From Ligula intestinalis (Eukaryota; Platyhelminthes; Cestoda; Diphyllobothriidea; Diphyllobothriidae): a stretch of 64,000 nt of DNA. Under the pieces are notes generated by a model. That model searched no databases and was not told the origin of the DNA. It saw nothing but the letters and a program-made list of their open reading frames with translations. The position numbers and the translations under genes are program-made. The stretch spans positions 8,261,616 through 8,325,615 of the forward strand of contig JAYGXS010000010.1 of assembly GCA_036362985.1 (NCBI GenBank), given 5' to 3'. This document shows, one piece after another, positions 36,725 to 47,773 of the stretch (position 1 is the first letter of the stretch; each line of letters begins with the position of its first letter).

Positions 36725-37535
36725 GCTGTTGACTACAAAATATCCGCTAAAGGGGCCAGGGTAGCGGCTCAATTGGGTATGAATCGCCGATGATAATAAA
36801 TCAAGCCAATGAAATGGCTGAGTTGTGTAATAGACTGCGGGGCTGGAAAAGCCAACATGCATTGCACTTTCTCTGAAAGGGGCGTGATCCCGTGTTGGTC
36901 AAGCTGATGGTCAAGAAAATCCAGAGAAGGAGCGCCAAAGAGGCGCTTATTGCTATTCAGCTGTAGATGTTTTTGCTGAAAACGATCGAAACCTTAGCGT
37001 AAGTGCTCCACGTGTTCCTCGGGGGATGAACTCGCGACAAGGATGTTGTCGATATACATGAACGTGAAGGAAAGACCACGCAAAATGTCATCCACAAACG
37101 CTGAAACGTTAGGGCAGCGTTCTAAAAACCGAGAGGCATGCGAAGAAATTTGAACAAGCCGAAAGGTATCGTCACAGTGTTTTTAGGGATATCCTTTTCC
37201 ATGACCGGTATTTCGTGGTAAGCTCCGGCGAGGTCGATCTGGGAAAAATTGCCTTTCAAGCCAACATGTGAGAAAAGTCGTGAATGTTGGGTATCGGATA
37301 CCGGTCCGGGACTGTAGCTCAATTAAGAGCGCGATAACCACCGCATGGCCACTTATCATCAGATGACTTCTTGGGAACCATGTGCAATGGCGAAGCCCAT
37401 GGACTGGATGACGGACGGATGATCCCCAAATTCAGCATATTCTCAAGCTCATTCTTCGTGATCTGGAGCCTCTCGGGATGAAGCCGACGCGGGTGAGCAT
37501 GAATGGGTCTGCCGGTGGTAGTGATGTGGCGTCAA
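36725..37535 (-). pseudogene. Reverse transcriptase domain of the gypsy element
   Basis: Recognisable pieces are FSQIDLAGAYHEIPVMEKD (motif A region), KNTVTIPFGLFKFLRMPLGF (before motif B), and FMYIDNILVASSSPEEH at about 37.05 kb. The catalytic YxDD box reads YIDN (37045-37056), with the last Asp replaced by Asn, so polymerase activity is expected to be lost. LNSNKRLFGAPSLDFLDHQL and the GLIYYHRRFIPN connection follow. Stops and frameshifts are present. Confidence 0.87.
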
Positions 37536-37743
37536 AAAGTGTGTTGAACCTGCTTCGTGAAGTGACAAGGCTTAGCGAGGGATGTATAATCCCTCAACAT
37601 GTCAGAGTATGGCGGGCTTGGCACGGCCAAGTTTATGCCAGCGGAAGGCTCACATGAAAGTACCCCGACAGTGAATAGCTGGGTGGTGGGATCTTTCAGC
37701 TTCTGATGTTTGATATCGACTATGAGGCCGATGTGCGACAATG

Positions 37744-38016
37744 TTAAGTGACTGTACGCCAGCCTGGATGAAAACCTACTGGAAGCGGCGACGAAGTCCA
37801 AGATCTAAATGTGAGGGAACGCTGATGGTACGTGGCGATGATTGTGTTGTTCGCAGCCTGCAATGCAAACTGCGAAGGCTGGAGACGATGACTCCGAGGA
37901 GGTGGTAAAACGTTCACCTGGACACCCGTATCAATCAGGAAACGGAACCCTGTGGACTTGTCGGAAACATAAAGTAGGCGAGTAGGTCGCGACTGGCCAG
38001 CAGCAGTCGTCGCCAT
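37744..38016 (-). pseudogene. Aspartic protease domain of the gypsy element
   Basis: The motif FLIDTGVQVNVLPP carries the catalytic DTG triad (37924-37932) in the flap-like context of retroelement pepsin-type proteases, followed by an AANNTIIATYHQRSL segment. The catalytic triad is intact, but the frame breaks shortly after. It would process the Gag-Pol polyprotein. Confidence 0.82.
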
Positions 38017-38039
38017 AACTGGCTGCCGGCGTAATTTCC

Positions 38040-39108
38040 CGAATGGGAACGTTTAGCATAGCTGCAGGGTGGGACGCATTTCATAGCATCCGGACCAAAC
38101 GTATGATGGTACCAACAGATTTTGTCGTCAGCACGCTCTTTTGATTGGGGTCGATTGCAGTTGGCGGGGTCACGACCGGTTTGCAAACGATTGAGAGTGG
38201 AGCACATTGTGCTCATTTGGGAGCACAATAACCTGACAGTATCTTTAAGATCCTGTAGGTTATCATATCGTCGGGAGCAACATCATTAATTGGGTGGGCA
38301 GGGGAAATTGACTGCGGCGACACGAGACTTGGCCGCTGGTTGTGAAACGCTGATATCAGGTTTACTATCGGATTGGGAAGTAGAAACCAAAGAAATAGCA
38401 TGGCTTGTCTGCTTGGTCGATGCCTAATGGACTGAGTATGAGCTAGAGCCAGGATAGCATTGCTGAAATCGATCAGCACGGTCAGCGAGTTTGTTCAGCG
38501 GGACACTGTCATCAAGCAGTGCCAGGACCTGCTGCATCGGACGTGGCATTTTGTTCATCCACATTTGGCAAAAGATAGTGTCATCTAATGTGCGACCGGC
38601 TTACAAGTGGCATGTGTCGCATGAGAGCGGAAGGTGGCCGGTCACCGAGCTCCGCATTGTTGAGGAGCTGGTTGAGTTTGATATCGGCAGATTTTGCCGT
38701 GCGTTTGAGGATAACCTGGTTCAATTTAGTGTAAGGCTTATCCTAAGGAATAGGATCGAGAAAATTCTGGATAGCATATGCGACGTAAAATGGTAAAGAC
38801 TTTACTACGTACCTATAACGCGTACGCTCACTAACGATACGGCGTGTTACAAAAATGGCTTCTATCTGCTTAAACCATATAAAAGGGTCACGAACTTCAT
38901 AGCTTGGAAGCTTAAGTGAAGTTAGAAAAGCATTGGGTTCGTACTTATCGTCAAATTTGAAATCCATGTCACAAGCAGCGTCGTCTCGGTTGAGTTCATA
39001 GAGGCTGATCCTGTTCCTACATGTTAAAAAGCACCTGAACGTGACAAAAAATCGAACGCAAAAAAAAGACGCGTGTAGTGAGTTGCTAAACATTGATGAC
39101 ACTAAAAA
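38040..39108 (-). pseudogene. gag pseudogene of the gypsy element
   Basis: The capsid-like part reads LPSYEVRDPFIWFKQIEAIF, RYRYVVKSLP, KPYTKLNQVILKRTAKS and LNNAELGDRPPSALMRHM, the conserved gag pattern of this clade (W-x-Q-E...VV-SL...L---L--RT--S...E-LGDR-PS-LLR-M). After several stops and shifts, the knuckle CWYHHTFGPDAMKCVPPC lies at 38064-38117, giving C-x2-H-x9-C-x3-C instead of the common CCHC. Gag would package the element RNA. This copy cannot make it whole. Confidence 0.82.
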
Positions 39109-39119
39109 CGGGGTCAACA
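39109..39119 (-). promoter_or_regulatory. Primer binding site, tRNA-Trp-like
   Basis: TGTTGACCCCG begins three bases after the 5' LTR. It differs at one position from TGGTGACCCCG, the complement of the 3' end of eukaryotic tRNA-Trp. This is the primer used by CsRn1-type elements. Confidence 0.65.
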
Positions 39120-39122
39120 AAT

Positions 39123-39650
39123 TGTAGCGCCTGAGCCTAAAAATGCATAAAACACGTTAAAAAAGAGACGCAACGAAAACTTCCTATTGTAGGGCTAACT
39201 TGCAGTAACTTAATTACCGCACTATGCTAGAAGAAAAAGGCGGAAATGTATAAAAGTTAGAACATAAATAAACGATACGACTCACTAGATCCCCACGACC
39301 CTTGAATTCAGGAGTCAGGGAATTGACTTGCAAAAGAATGAATTTATAACGTTGGGATTTCTGCTCGTCCGTACAAAGTTGAAATAGTTGCGAAGAAAAA
39401 GACGCTTTCCAATCACCGTTCATTGATCCTGAGCCTGGGGGTGTTCACCAGAGAATGGTGTCGTTAACGGGCGAAGATAACGGGGCCAGTGAGGTGATAA
39501 TACTACAAGGAGTGCAATATAGTAAGCAGGAAAATGCTCAGGACAGTCCACTTAAGGTGGTTATTGAAAGTATGTATTTCAGGTTGTGTGGCGAAGCCAA
39601 AATTTGTGCTAATTTCAACGAAAACGTACAGGTGAGGCGAAAGGCCTACA
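39123..39650 (-). repeat. 5' LTR of the gypsy element
   Basis: This is 528 bp, paired with the 3' LTR, and should hold the element's promoter. On the minus strand it starts TGTAGGCC and ends GCTACA, three bases before the primer site. Confidence 0.88.
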
Positions 39651-41155
39651 GGCCACAGTTAAGGTGCCCAGATGATATCGTATTTGTGCACTTCAAGGTC
39701 TTTGCTAGTGAACTGAATCAACCGGTTCCGTTTTCACTTTCCCCAACATTCTGACGGCTGCAACAAGCTTGCTAGCAAGCTGGCGCACCGCTAGAAAACG
39801 ATAGTCCCTCAGACCTCTTTTGAAGTTGAGGATAAGACTGTGATGTCAGTAAAACAAATTATGTAAATCTTCTTAAGCTACCTGCCTAATGCGTGAGTAG
39901 GATTCTTTGAGTGCTAGCTGAATAGTGGTTGGTTTGTGAAAAGCTACTTATTTTACTAGCACAACATTGTACGTAGTCGTCAAATTTGCTAGAGAAAAGC
40001 TATCGTTCTGCCGGCCTCAGAAACCTATTTGAGACCAATTTGAAAAGGTTAAGCGTAGCGGGTCAGGGGTCTCGATGTTGGCACGCACCTAAAGAATAAG
40101 CGACCTGAAGATGGTTCTGCAGCGAAACCTCGGAATTTGATTGATAAGCATCACCCAAGCATACAAATGTTAAGGCCGGAGTAAAAGGAAACGAGAATAT
40201 ATGGAGACGAATCTACTAATAATTAATAATACGTGCAAAGAAAATAATATGGGGATATGGAATGGCAATACATGGAAACGTGTCCCATCTGGAGTGGAGG
40301 GTGCTCTATAATGTCTGATCAGTTACCGGTGGGGAATGCGGTGCTGTGGGCGACTGCAGGGGCGTGACGGGAGTGCTGACATTGAGTGTGGAACTGTGAG
40401 ACGAACGACGACGACGACGGTGGGAAGAAGGTCAGCGGCTGTGAGGGGAAAGGGCCCCAGTTTCTGCACTGACACTCGATCACAGCATCTCCATCCAGGG
40501 TCCACGCCAAAAGTGACGACCTTGGTGTACTTAAACAATCATTCAGTTTCTTGGCTCGTCGGATCCGAGTTAACGAATGTGCCATCCAACAAAACATTAT
40601 AAACAAAGGTATGCTAACGAACTTGCTTTAAATAGCCTATGCTTATATCTTAAAGGCCGTTTTGAACATAGTCAGACATTAAAATTGGCGGCTAAACGAA
40701 GAAAATTATGTCACTGGCAAATTTTCGAATTTCTATAAGCAGCTAACCGATATCATTTGTAAAGCAAATTATAATAAGTTTTTTATAAACAGGACAGCTA
40801 GCAGAATACATAAGGAGAATGAATTCTACATTTTTATCCCTTTCTTTGCAATATATCGCAACCGCATACCTGGACTTGGAGATGCAATTTGTGGCTTATG
40901 AATATCTCGGATCTTAATCAATAATATATCAGCTAATGTAATAAATTCACGCAGCGAATGATAATTCGATTCTTCTACTACTGTTGGCATTACTGAATGC
41001 GAACGCAGACCCTAATCAAGTGTATTACTTGTGAGAGGGCAAAGTAAATCAATCAAACAAAACAAAGGTCATCAGCTCTCCCGCCTAGGTCAAATAGTGT
41101 CACAAGCTTTCGCACTGCTCAGCTTACATTTGGTGACCTTGAGGCACGCTGTGGG
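39651..41155. other. Intergenic sequence between gypsy element and kinase gene
   Basis: No gene was recognised. 40.32-40.58 kb is less AT-rich, includes a (GAC)n-like run, and has frames open on both strands, which suggests an uncharacterised repeat and not a gene. A 16-bp perfect palindrome (AGCTTGCTAGCAAGCT) is at 39766-39781. Confidence 0.5.
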
Positions 41156-41163
41156 TATATAAA
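41156..41163 (+). promoter_or_regulatory. TATA-like box upstream of the kinase gene
   Basis: TATATAAA lies 36 bp before the proposed start codon of the deoxynucleoside kinase. The spacing would allow a short 5' leader. Flatworm mRNAs are often trans-spliced to a leader, so this match may be coincidental in AT-rich DNA. Confidence 0.35.
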
Positions 41164-41198
41164 TTTAAGGATCCATCGTTCGCTTTATTCTGCAAAAA

Positions 41199-44100
41199 AT
41201 GCAATCAAGCAGGTAAGGACTCTCTGGAATTCTTCACTGTGTAGTAATTTTAAAGTTGCTGTGGAGGGCAATATCGGGTGTGGGAAGTCTACGTTCCTAA
41301 AGTTCTTTGAGAGCATTTCTCCCAATACGGAAATATCACTCGAACCTATAGATCTGTGGAACAACGTTCGAGGCCACAAGCTTTTCGTAAAACGCTAATA
41401 ATACGTAAAACAACTGTTTAGGAAATTTTTTACACCGACCCTTTGAAATGGACCACACCCTTCCAAGGTCAAGTTATAATCACACTTCTTGACCGCCAAG
41501 CAAAGCCCCAGGTAAGAAACCTTGTGATCTGCTTGTCTATGACCTTCTTCATTGTAATCGTTCATTAAATTACTCCAAAATACAAATTAAATCTGAATAT
41601 AATATTTCTGATCCGGACATAATTATGTTCAGATTGTGATCGCCACGTGGTAGTTCTTCAGCGTTGAGCCTGTATATCAGTATTTAACAGAAAGCCGTAT
41701 GAGAAGCAGCATGCAGTTTACTTGTGCAATATTTAACGTGCCAAGTCAGTCCCCCTAAGTCACAGGTGTTGATAACTGAATTTTTAAGTCCATGATTTAG
41801 CTATGTTCATCTTTTGTTTATAGATTCTTTCTAGGTCAAATTTATTTAATAGACAAACATTTAGAAAATTAACATGATTTTGAAAAGTTATTTTGTGATA
41901 TCAATCTTTGTTCAGTCTACCACAGTTTGATTGCTTGATATTCTAAGCTTAATATATAAAAAGGATATTTTTATTTGATTTCAAATTCTTTGTTTAAACT
42001 TTGATTAATAACAATACTTCTTCTCATATTTACGAAACATTGGAAAACATTTTTTGCAAACAGTGTGATTTTGCTATTTCTAGCTTGCTCCAGTCCGACT
42101 GATAGAGCGGTCAATCCACAGTAGCCGACACTGTTTTATCGAAGCTCTGTCTCGAAAGTGAGTGAGCGTACTTTTTCACGTCAACCATTACCTCCTTTAA
42201 CTTTTTTGCATTTCCTGCTATATATCTATCCTGCTTAGGGTCTGCCTTCGCCAACCGTTCCAAGTGTCGATTCTCATTTTGTGGCTCTATTTTTCTGAAC
42301 GCGGTCTCTGCTTCGGTAGAGCAATAATTATAGTTTTCTTAATTTGACTTAGAGCAAGGCTGTAATTTTATGACAACTCGAATTCTGCCCTGGCGCCCGC
42401 ATACGAGCTATATTTTTTTGAGTTTTTAAAACATTAGCTTTTATTTATCTGATTATCCAACGATATCCGAGGTTTAACAATCTGCATAGTCCGTATTGTT
42501 GTGTTGAATTACCAATAACTTGGAATACAAACCAAACGCAATTTCATTAAATTGGCGTTAATAACTTACAGAGAACTTCGTGCAAAATTATTGATTCTTT
42601 GCTGTTCTATGCATCAAAGAAATGATGAGTCTGTGTAGCTGAACTATAGTTTTTCTGATCGCTAGGATACCGTTTTCTGCTAACTTGCCTCGAGATAAAA
42701 ACAATTCATCTTTTTTGGACCCACAAATGACCAGATGAAAAAATATTATGCGCACTGTTAATCCTATGTCAACAGCTTTTTAAATCAACATGGTGATAAC
42801 AAGTGACGCACGTACCAACTCAAAGTGAAACCATCCTTTTGAGCACTCCCCAAACTAAGTCTTAATTATACTTAGGCTTTATGTGCAATCATCGCAATTT
42901 TTTCGGTGTCGGGTGCGCCATTAAAAACATCTTATATAACCTAACTGGTCTTCTGAGATAAAATTTTTATAGATAACTCTGAGCGATTGTCCAAAGTATG
43001 TAGCTTATTTATACAAAGCCAGTAAAAGAACTCTATTCTCTATTCTTCGATCAAATATGATATTTTTTACATTACGAATTTACACTATTCCCTCATCAAT
43101 ACAATATCGGGAATATCCAAGAAACCCTGGAATGTAAAGCTTCCAAATCCTAAGTATGTGGCTAAATTGGGCTAAGCAAATTTATTTTTTACACAATATG
43201 TTGGTCTTCAATCTGCAATGCAATTCTTCAACTCTTAAAATGATTTTTTTTAACTCTAGCAAACAAATTGGCGAAGGCGATCTCGAAGTCGTCGATGAAT
43301 TTTACAAATGGAGCAGGGACCTTCCCACTTCTAAATTGGACCTCATCGGTATGTTCTTTATGTCAGTAATAAATATTTCTCATTTCTGTATAAGATTTCA
43401 GCGCTTTTGGAGTCTAAAATGTTTTGCCGCCTTAAGCGGAGTCCAGGTTGGGGAGAATGTTGTAGATGCTGCACAAATTAATTCAACTATGACGCAAGTT
43501 CCGCAAACATTACCGCCCTCGGTTTTTTTCTGCTTAAAGCCATCGTCGGAATACGAGTAAATGATGGGAAATATGTAAACTACGCGACTATTTAGCTGAA
43601 GTTGATGGGCTACATCTTAAATATTCATTAAAACTTTCGAACCGAACCTGCAAACCTTTGAACCGAACACGTTTTCCGAGCTCGCACACCAACTTCAGAG
43701 GAGCTTCTTGAAAGCGTTTCATTCTTGCATGTATCGCATATATCCCAAAATAAAAACTTGAGTGGTCCCTTGAAAAACTGCTAAAAACTGTCTCTTTTCC
43801 ATAATCAGAACCGTTAAGAGATTGTTTCTATTACCTGTCTCGTTGTCTGTCAGGTAATACAATACTCTCCGGTGCAAAAGGTTACTGATTAACTTTAATG
43901 TGTCTCTTGTCGACCATATAAGCAAATTACTTATCCTGCGCCCTCGAATTGAGTTGGTTGCGCCAGTTAAAATGAGTTCTATGTTGATCATGTAACCTTT
44001 GGTTGGATACTCCCGTTTTCAGTGCGGGTGTTAGTTTTCTTACCGTGACTAATTTGGGCTACCTGTGTAACGTCTATTGCCAACCTCAGTATTCCATTTA

Positions 44101-47100
44101 CCTGATTTAGTTTGAAAAAAGAAACTATGAGAGCAAACAGTTTAATCGGATAGTGTACGGCGCCTATTCTGCTCTTAATTCCGCTCACAAGAACAAAATA
44201 CCTAGTTCTGAGATCTGAGAACATAAATGCATGCTGATGACAAAATCACAATAAGCATCTGCGCAAAAATCTTCCATAAAAATATCAGTAAAGTTTGGAC
44301 TTTGTGATCTTCTCATTGCGATTCCATTAATTTGTCTTCATAATGTCCATTAACCAGAAACTGAATGCATTGCGTACATATTTTCATCAGGTCTGTATTA
44401 TTTTTCATGACAGATTTCAGGACTACGGACGCCTATTATTTCTATTGCTTCATCCAGTGGTATATTTTTAAATGAAGATTGTACGTCTAACGAAAGATAA
44501 AAGCTCCTGAAATCTTATTAATAACCCGTATAGAAATCAAGCCCTGAAGACAAATGCCGGTCATAAAGGTCGCCAGGATCACCTTCGTGGAATTTCGTTT
44601 TCACCTTTGTCCACCAGTCTGAATGCAAATCGTACACATTCCGTTCCGAAGTTGACCATTCTACACATTCATTGGTGTTTTCGCCTGCTGATATTTATCT
44701 TGCTTTTTTTGTCTACCTTAATCTTTGCGTACCTGCCTCTTCTGTTGTAGTATACCTTCGTTGCTCTCCCGAAGTTTGCGCTGAACGTATCCGAAAGCGA
44801 GATCGCCACGGAGAACAAGGTATTTCAATGGTTAGTTGTCTTTGCTACAAAATACTTCCAATAACATAACATTATCTTCTTTACATTTAAAAAACTAACT
44901 GGCGTAAAATTATTCTTTTTATTGCAGGAGTATCTTCAGCAACTGCATGAGTTTCACGAAAGATGGCTGCTTGGGGGCATAACCGAAGACTGTCCCGCAC
45001 CAGTGCTGGTAAGTTTATTTTAAAATGTCAGCTACTCATTATCATGCATACCTGCCTGTTTATCGCATAGTAGCCAGTATTTTTCGTTTGATTACTGTAT
45101 ACTTTACACTATTCTATACTATGCTATATACTGTACTGTACTTTACTTTACTTACAAAATTTGGCCATTGTCAGGTCATATTCCCTCACAGAAACCTTCA
45201 GTGACATATAATTATGTGTGGAATCCGGCGTTTACAGTTCCCCACGCGTGTTCTTTAGATGGTTTGCTTTTTTGAATCCACATATACCATTGTGCTTCCC
45301 AAGGAAATACTTCGTTATATGTGATTTGGTACAAACCCTGCACGGATTCCAGTAGCCGCTTTGGTTGCTTAGTTCCAGATCTTTCAGGGGAATCTTTTGT
45401 GAAATGCGATTACTTTTTATAGGCTAGACTGCGTTACTCACCATAAAGGTACGAAACAGTCAATCCACATATTATAGTGCACTTCCACGGAAATATTTAG
45501 TGAGAGAAAGACAGAAATACATCGAGGATTTTTTATAGTATACTATAACTAATATTGACAGTCTTCCAAACGTAACTATTTTATAATGGTTGGTAAAGTG
45601 GGGGTTTCAGGATGTAAGCAATCCGCTGTTTGGTTGAAAAATCAGATTCCAATTTTCAGATCTGCTAAGCGTCCGGCAAAATTGAACAGCGTCGGATTCG
45701 TTTCGTATTCGATTTTCGAATCCTTGGATTTAATTTCATTACGAATTGCCGCAAATTAATTTTTGTTAATTCTTCAAGTATCGCGCGGCTGCTCACAATG
45801 TTTTTCACCTCACTACGATACTTTCCATCTATTTTTTTCCCTTTTTTGCTATATTGCTTTTACTATATCTCCTCCGCCCTCGTAATGCCCCACGCGTATA
45901 ATCCCTATCGCCACCGGTTCTGTAGTACAGAATTCTGGAGTTCTTAGATGCTGTGGTGACGACATTTAACTATCCTTACCGATTGGCCTTCCAATGTAAT
46001 TATGCGCTTAGCCTAAAGCGATACCGAGATACTGAAAAGGCCACGCGTACAATATTGTGGTTATCTCAGTACTATTTTGTCATTGAGGCCACTGTGTTTT
46101 TCTCACTTGGATAGTTATTTAAACAGCAACCGGCCAAATTTAAATGCTGGCACGAGCGTTTGATTATGGATTTTTCACACAAAAGGAAGGTGGTGTAGCA
46201 TGCTCTATCTCAAGAGATTTTTTTAGTTACTTGTGGGATTTTTTCCTTATTCATGTTTGTCAGTCGTTCCTTCAATCATGTCAGACAAAAAGTGGTAATT
46301 TTGCTCTAAAACGGAATGCCACCAATTTGCTAGCAGATTACGCACGAAAAAACTGTCAACGGTGACAAAGGAGATCTAACTTTAAACTACGAGTCCATTG
46401 TTCATTGGGTCTTCAGCTAGACCAGCTGATCGTCCGACTAACGGGCTAGTGACAAATGAGCAGTACTGAAAAAGATTAGGAAGACTGAAATTGCCGTTTC
46501 TGGCACGTTTGCCCGGATCAGTGGCCTATACTGTGAAGCTGCAGACGCGGCTCATGAGTTAGCCACAAGGTGGAACGGGCCAAATAAGTTTTGTGACCGA
46601 GTGGTGAGTCTCCATCCACCGATGTCAATATTTCCCATCGAAACTGACACTACAAGGAGCCTGTGGCTCAGTGGCTTAGGATGGTGGACTGCTAATCAAA
46701 AGGTTGCGGGTTCACGTCTCGGGCGGTGCACGACTTGGGATTGAGTATGAATGCCTGACAACGACTACGAATTCAGAAATAGCCATTGCAGTCTCCATTG
46801 TCTGCAATGTTAATATGCCTAAACTACTAGCCGCTGTGCGGCTACTGCCCAGGCTCGAAAGTGAACCTCAAGGCAAAACGTGAAGAGTTAATCCCGTAAT
46901 CGATCGATTAATCGTCAATCCACCAAAAAGCTAGTGAGGTTGGTCTGGTTTGAGCGAGGAAGACTGACTAGGGGCTGGGTTCCAATCGCAGTCGATTCCG
47001 GCTTCGAGTTGAGAGATGACCTGCTAATGCTAGTAACTACCTCCTAAAAGACAAATTGGGAGGTATATTTAGGCTTAGTAACAACTGATTGTAAAAATAA

Positions 47101-47514
47101 CGAAACCACAGAAGAATTGGATGACTATTTCTGCTGTATTTATAGTCTTCAGATAGCCAATCCCAACCTCACGTTTGGACAACCTGGTCTTCAAATCCGC
47201 CTTCTTTCGTCATACAGTGCGAAGTCATCCAACAGGCTACACAGGACTCACGGTCTAATTTAGAGTTTAATTGCCTATCTCACCAAACTAATGCAGCTCA
47301 GCCCTTTCATATTCGAGATTCTTTAGTCTTTTGATGAGTTATACGCAAGAAAATTCTAGCACGCTGTCTGAAAAACATTTTCTACCAGCTAGGCTTTTCA
47401 TATTTGTACTACTATGTTTTTCTACAGATTTTTGACTGCGACAAACCTTTGGAGACCCTTACCAGCGTCTACTACGAACGTCGGAAACAAGTCATGTGCG
47501 GTGTTAGAGTTTGA
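41199..47514 (+). CDS. Deoxynucleoside kinase (TK2/dNK type), 8 exons, 218 aa
   Basis: Exons: 41199-41212, 41245-41386, 41422-41511, 42084-42157, 43260-43348, 44751-44830, 44928-45008, 47428-47514 (TGA). All seven introns are GT-AG, and the phases join into 657 nt without a stop. The protein should phosphorylate deoxynucleosides to 5'-monophosphates in the salvage pathway. Visible motifs are the P-loop GNIGCGKST (13-21), EPIDLW with putative catalytic Glu38 and Trp43, PFQGQV with Gln67, the IERSIHSSR motif (89-97), VYLRCSPE (137-144) and an arginine-rich lid RIRKRDRHGEQG (149-160). The positions that separate TK2/dNK from dCK/dGK in fly dNK (V84, M88, A110) align with V70, L74 and S96, so pyrimidine preference is inferred. 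No presequence precedes the kinase core, which suggests a cytosolic enzyme. The chosen ATG reads straight into the core across the first mini-intron, and a TATA-like box lies 36 bp upstream. Family assignment is very secure. The exact start and substrate range are less so. Confidence 0.93.
44240..44670 (-). mobile_element. PLE reverse transcriptase fragment in kinase intron 5
   Basis: Opposite to the kinase gene, the minus strand reads YLSLDVQSSFKNIPLDEAIEI (a decayed SFDV-SLFTNIPL--AI motif A) and, about 40 codons on, FLVNGHYEDQINGIAMRRSQ (in a broken frame; the F-Q--G---G-PMGSP motif). These are PLE reverse transcriptase landmarks. Stops are frequent. It lies within the 1402-bp intron between kinase exons 5 and 6 and should be spliced out. 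Two further minus-strand frames at 43.7-44.22 kb may extend it but lack clear motifs. Confidence 0.68.
45094..45156. repeat. Degenerate simple repeat in kinase intron 7
   Basis: A run of TACT-, TATACT- and TTTAC-type short units forms a low-complexity tract shortly after exon 7. Confidence 0.7.
46654..46935 (+). repeat. tRNA-derived SINE in kinase intron 7
   Basis: This is the best-preserved SINE. The head has GTGGCTCAGTGGCTTAGGAT (A-box) and GCGGGTTCACGTC (B-box). The body has GCCTGACAACGACTACGAAT, CAGTCTCCATTGTCTGC, CTAAACTACTAGCCGCTG and a GGCTCGAAAGTGAACCTC end. It lies in sense orientation in the last kinase intron. Confidence 0.72.
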
Positions 47515-47767
47515 TCTGAGCTCCCCTTTTGTACTGCTTCGTCTTACAGAATGATTGTCCAATTTGTGTTTGATATTTTCATATTCTTCTGCTGATTGAA
47601 AACGGTGTGAATCTCTTGTTTTCCCTTTCCAGTCAATTGTGCACCTAACCTTCACTTTGTCTTTGCTCATTTGTGTTACTTAGGCTGATATTAAGCCGCA
47701 GTTTCGAAAAAAAGCGTCATTTCCAAAGACTCGTCATTTGGATTACGGCGTTTTAAAAGGATTTTAT

Positions 47768-47773
47768 AATAAA
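47768..47773 (+). promoter_or_regulatory. Candidate poly(A) signal of the kinase gene
   Basis: AATAAA occurs 254 nt after the kinase stop codon, in T-rich sequence followed by TGTTTTG. It is a plausible cleavage and polyadenylation signal. This is inferred from position only. Confidence 0.4.

Larger units (their letters stand above)
34306..39650 (-). mobile_element. Ty3/gypsy LTR retrotransposon, CsRn1-like, inactive
   Basis: This is a full element on the minus strand: 5' LTR 39123-39650, gag, protease, reverse transcriptase, RNase H, integrase, 3' LTR 34306-34837. Both LTRs begin TGTAGGCC and end CTACA or CTTCA on the element's strand. Gag has a C-x2-H-x9-C-x3-C knuckle and the primer site resembles the tRNA-Trp 3' end, both traits of the CsRn1 clade found in flatworms. 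Frameshifts and stops occur in every domain, and key catalytic residues of reverse transcriptase and integrase are altered. A 4-bp flank comparison (TGCC / GGCC) does not give a clean target-site duplication. LTR divergence indicates an old insertion. Confidence 0.9.

Noticed and set aside
43156..43560. 134-codon frame as one exon
   Set aside because: Only 43260-43348 aligns with the kinase family and is bounded by matching splice sites. The rest is intron.
44811..44830. Donor GTATTT at 44820 for kinase exon 6
   Set aside because: Its phase puts the next exon out of frame with an early stop. The GTTAGT donor at 44831 restores the frame and the conserved run into EYLQQLHEFH.
44672..44869. 65-codon frame starting at 44672 as a separate small gene
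   Set aside because: Its second half is kinase exon 6. The first half is intron read-through before the TTGTAG acceptor at 44750.
45009..47427. A missing kinase exon inside the 2419-bp last intron
   Set aside because: The exon 7 and exon 8 phases join directly and the family alignment continues without a gap (PAPVL to IFDCD).
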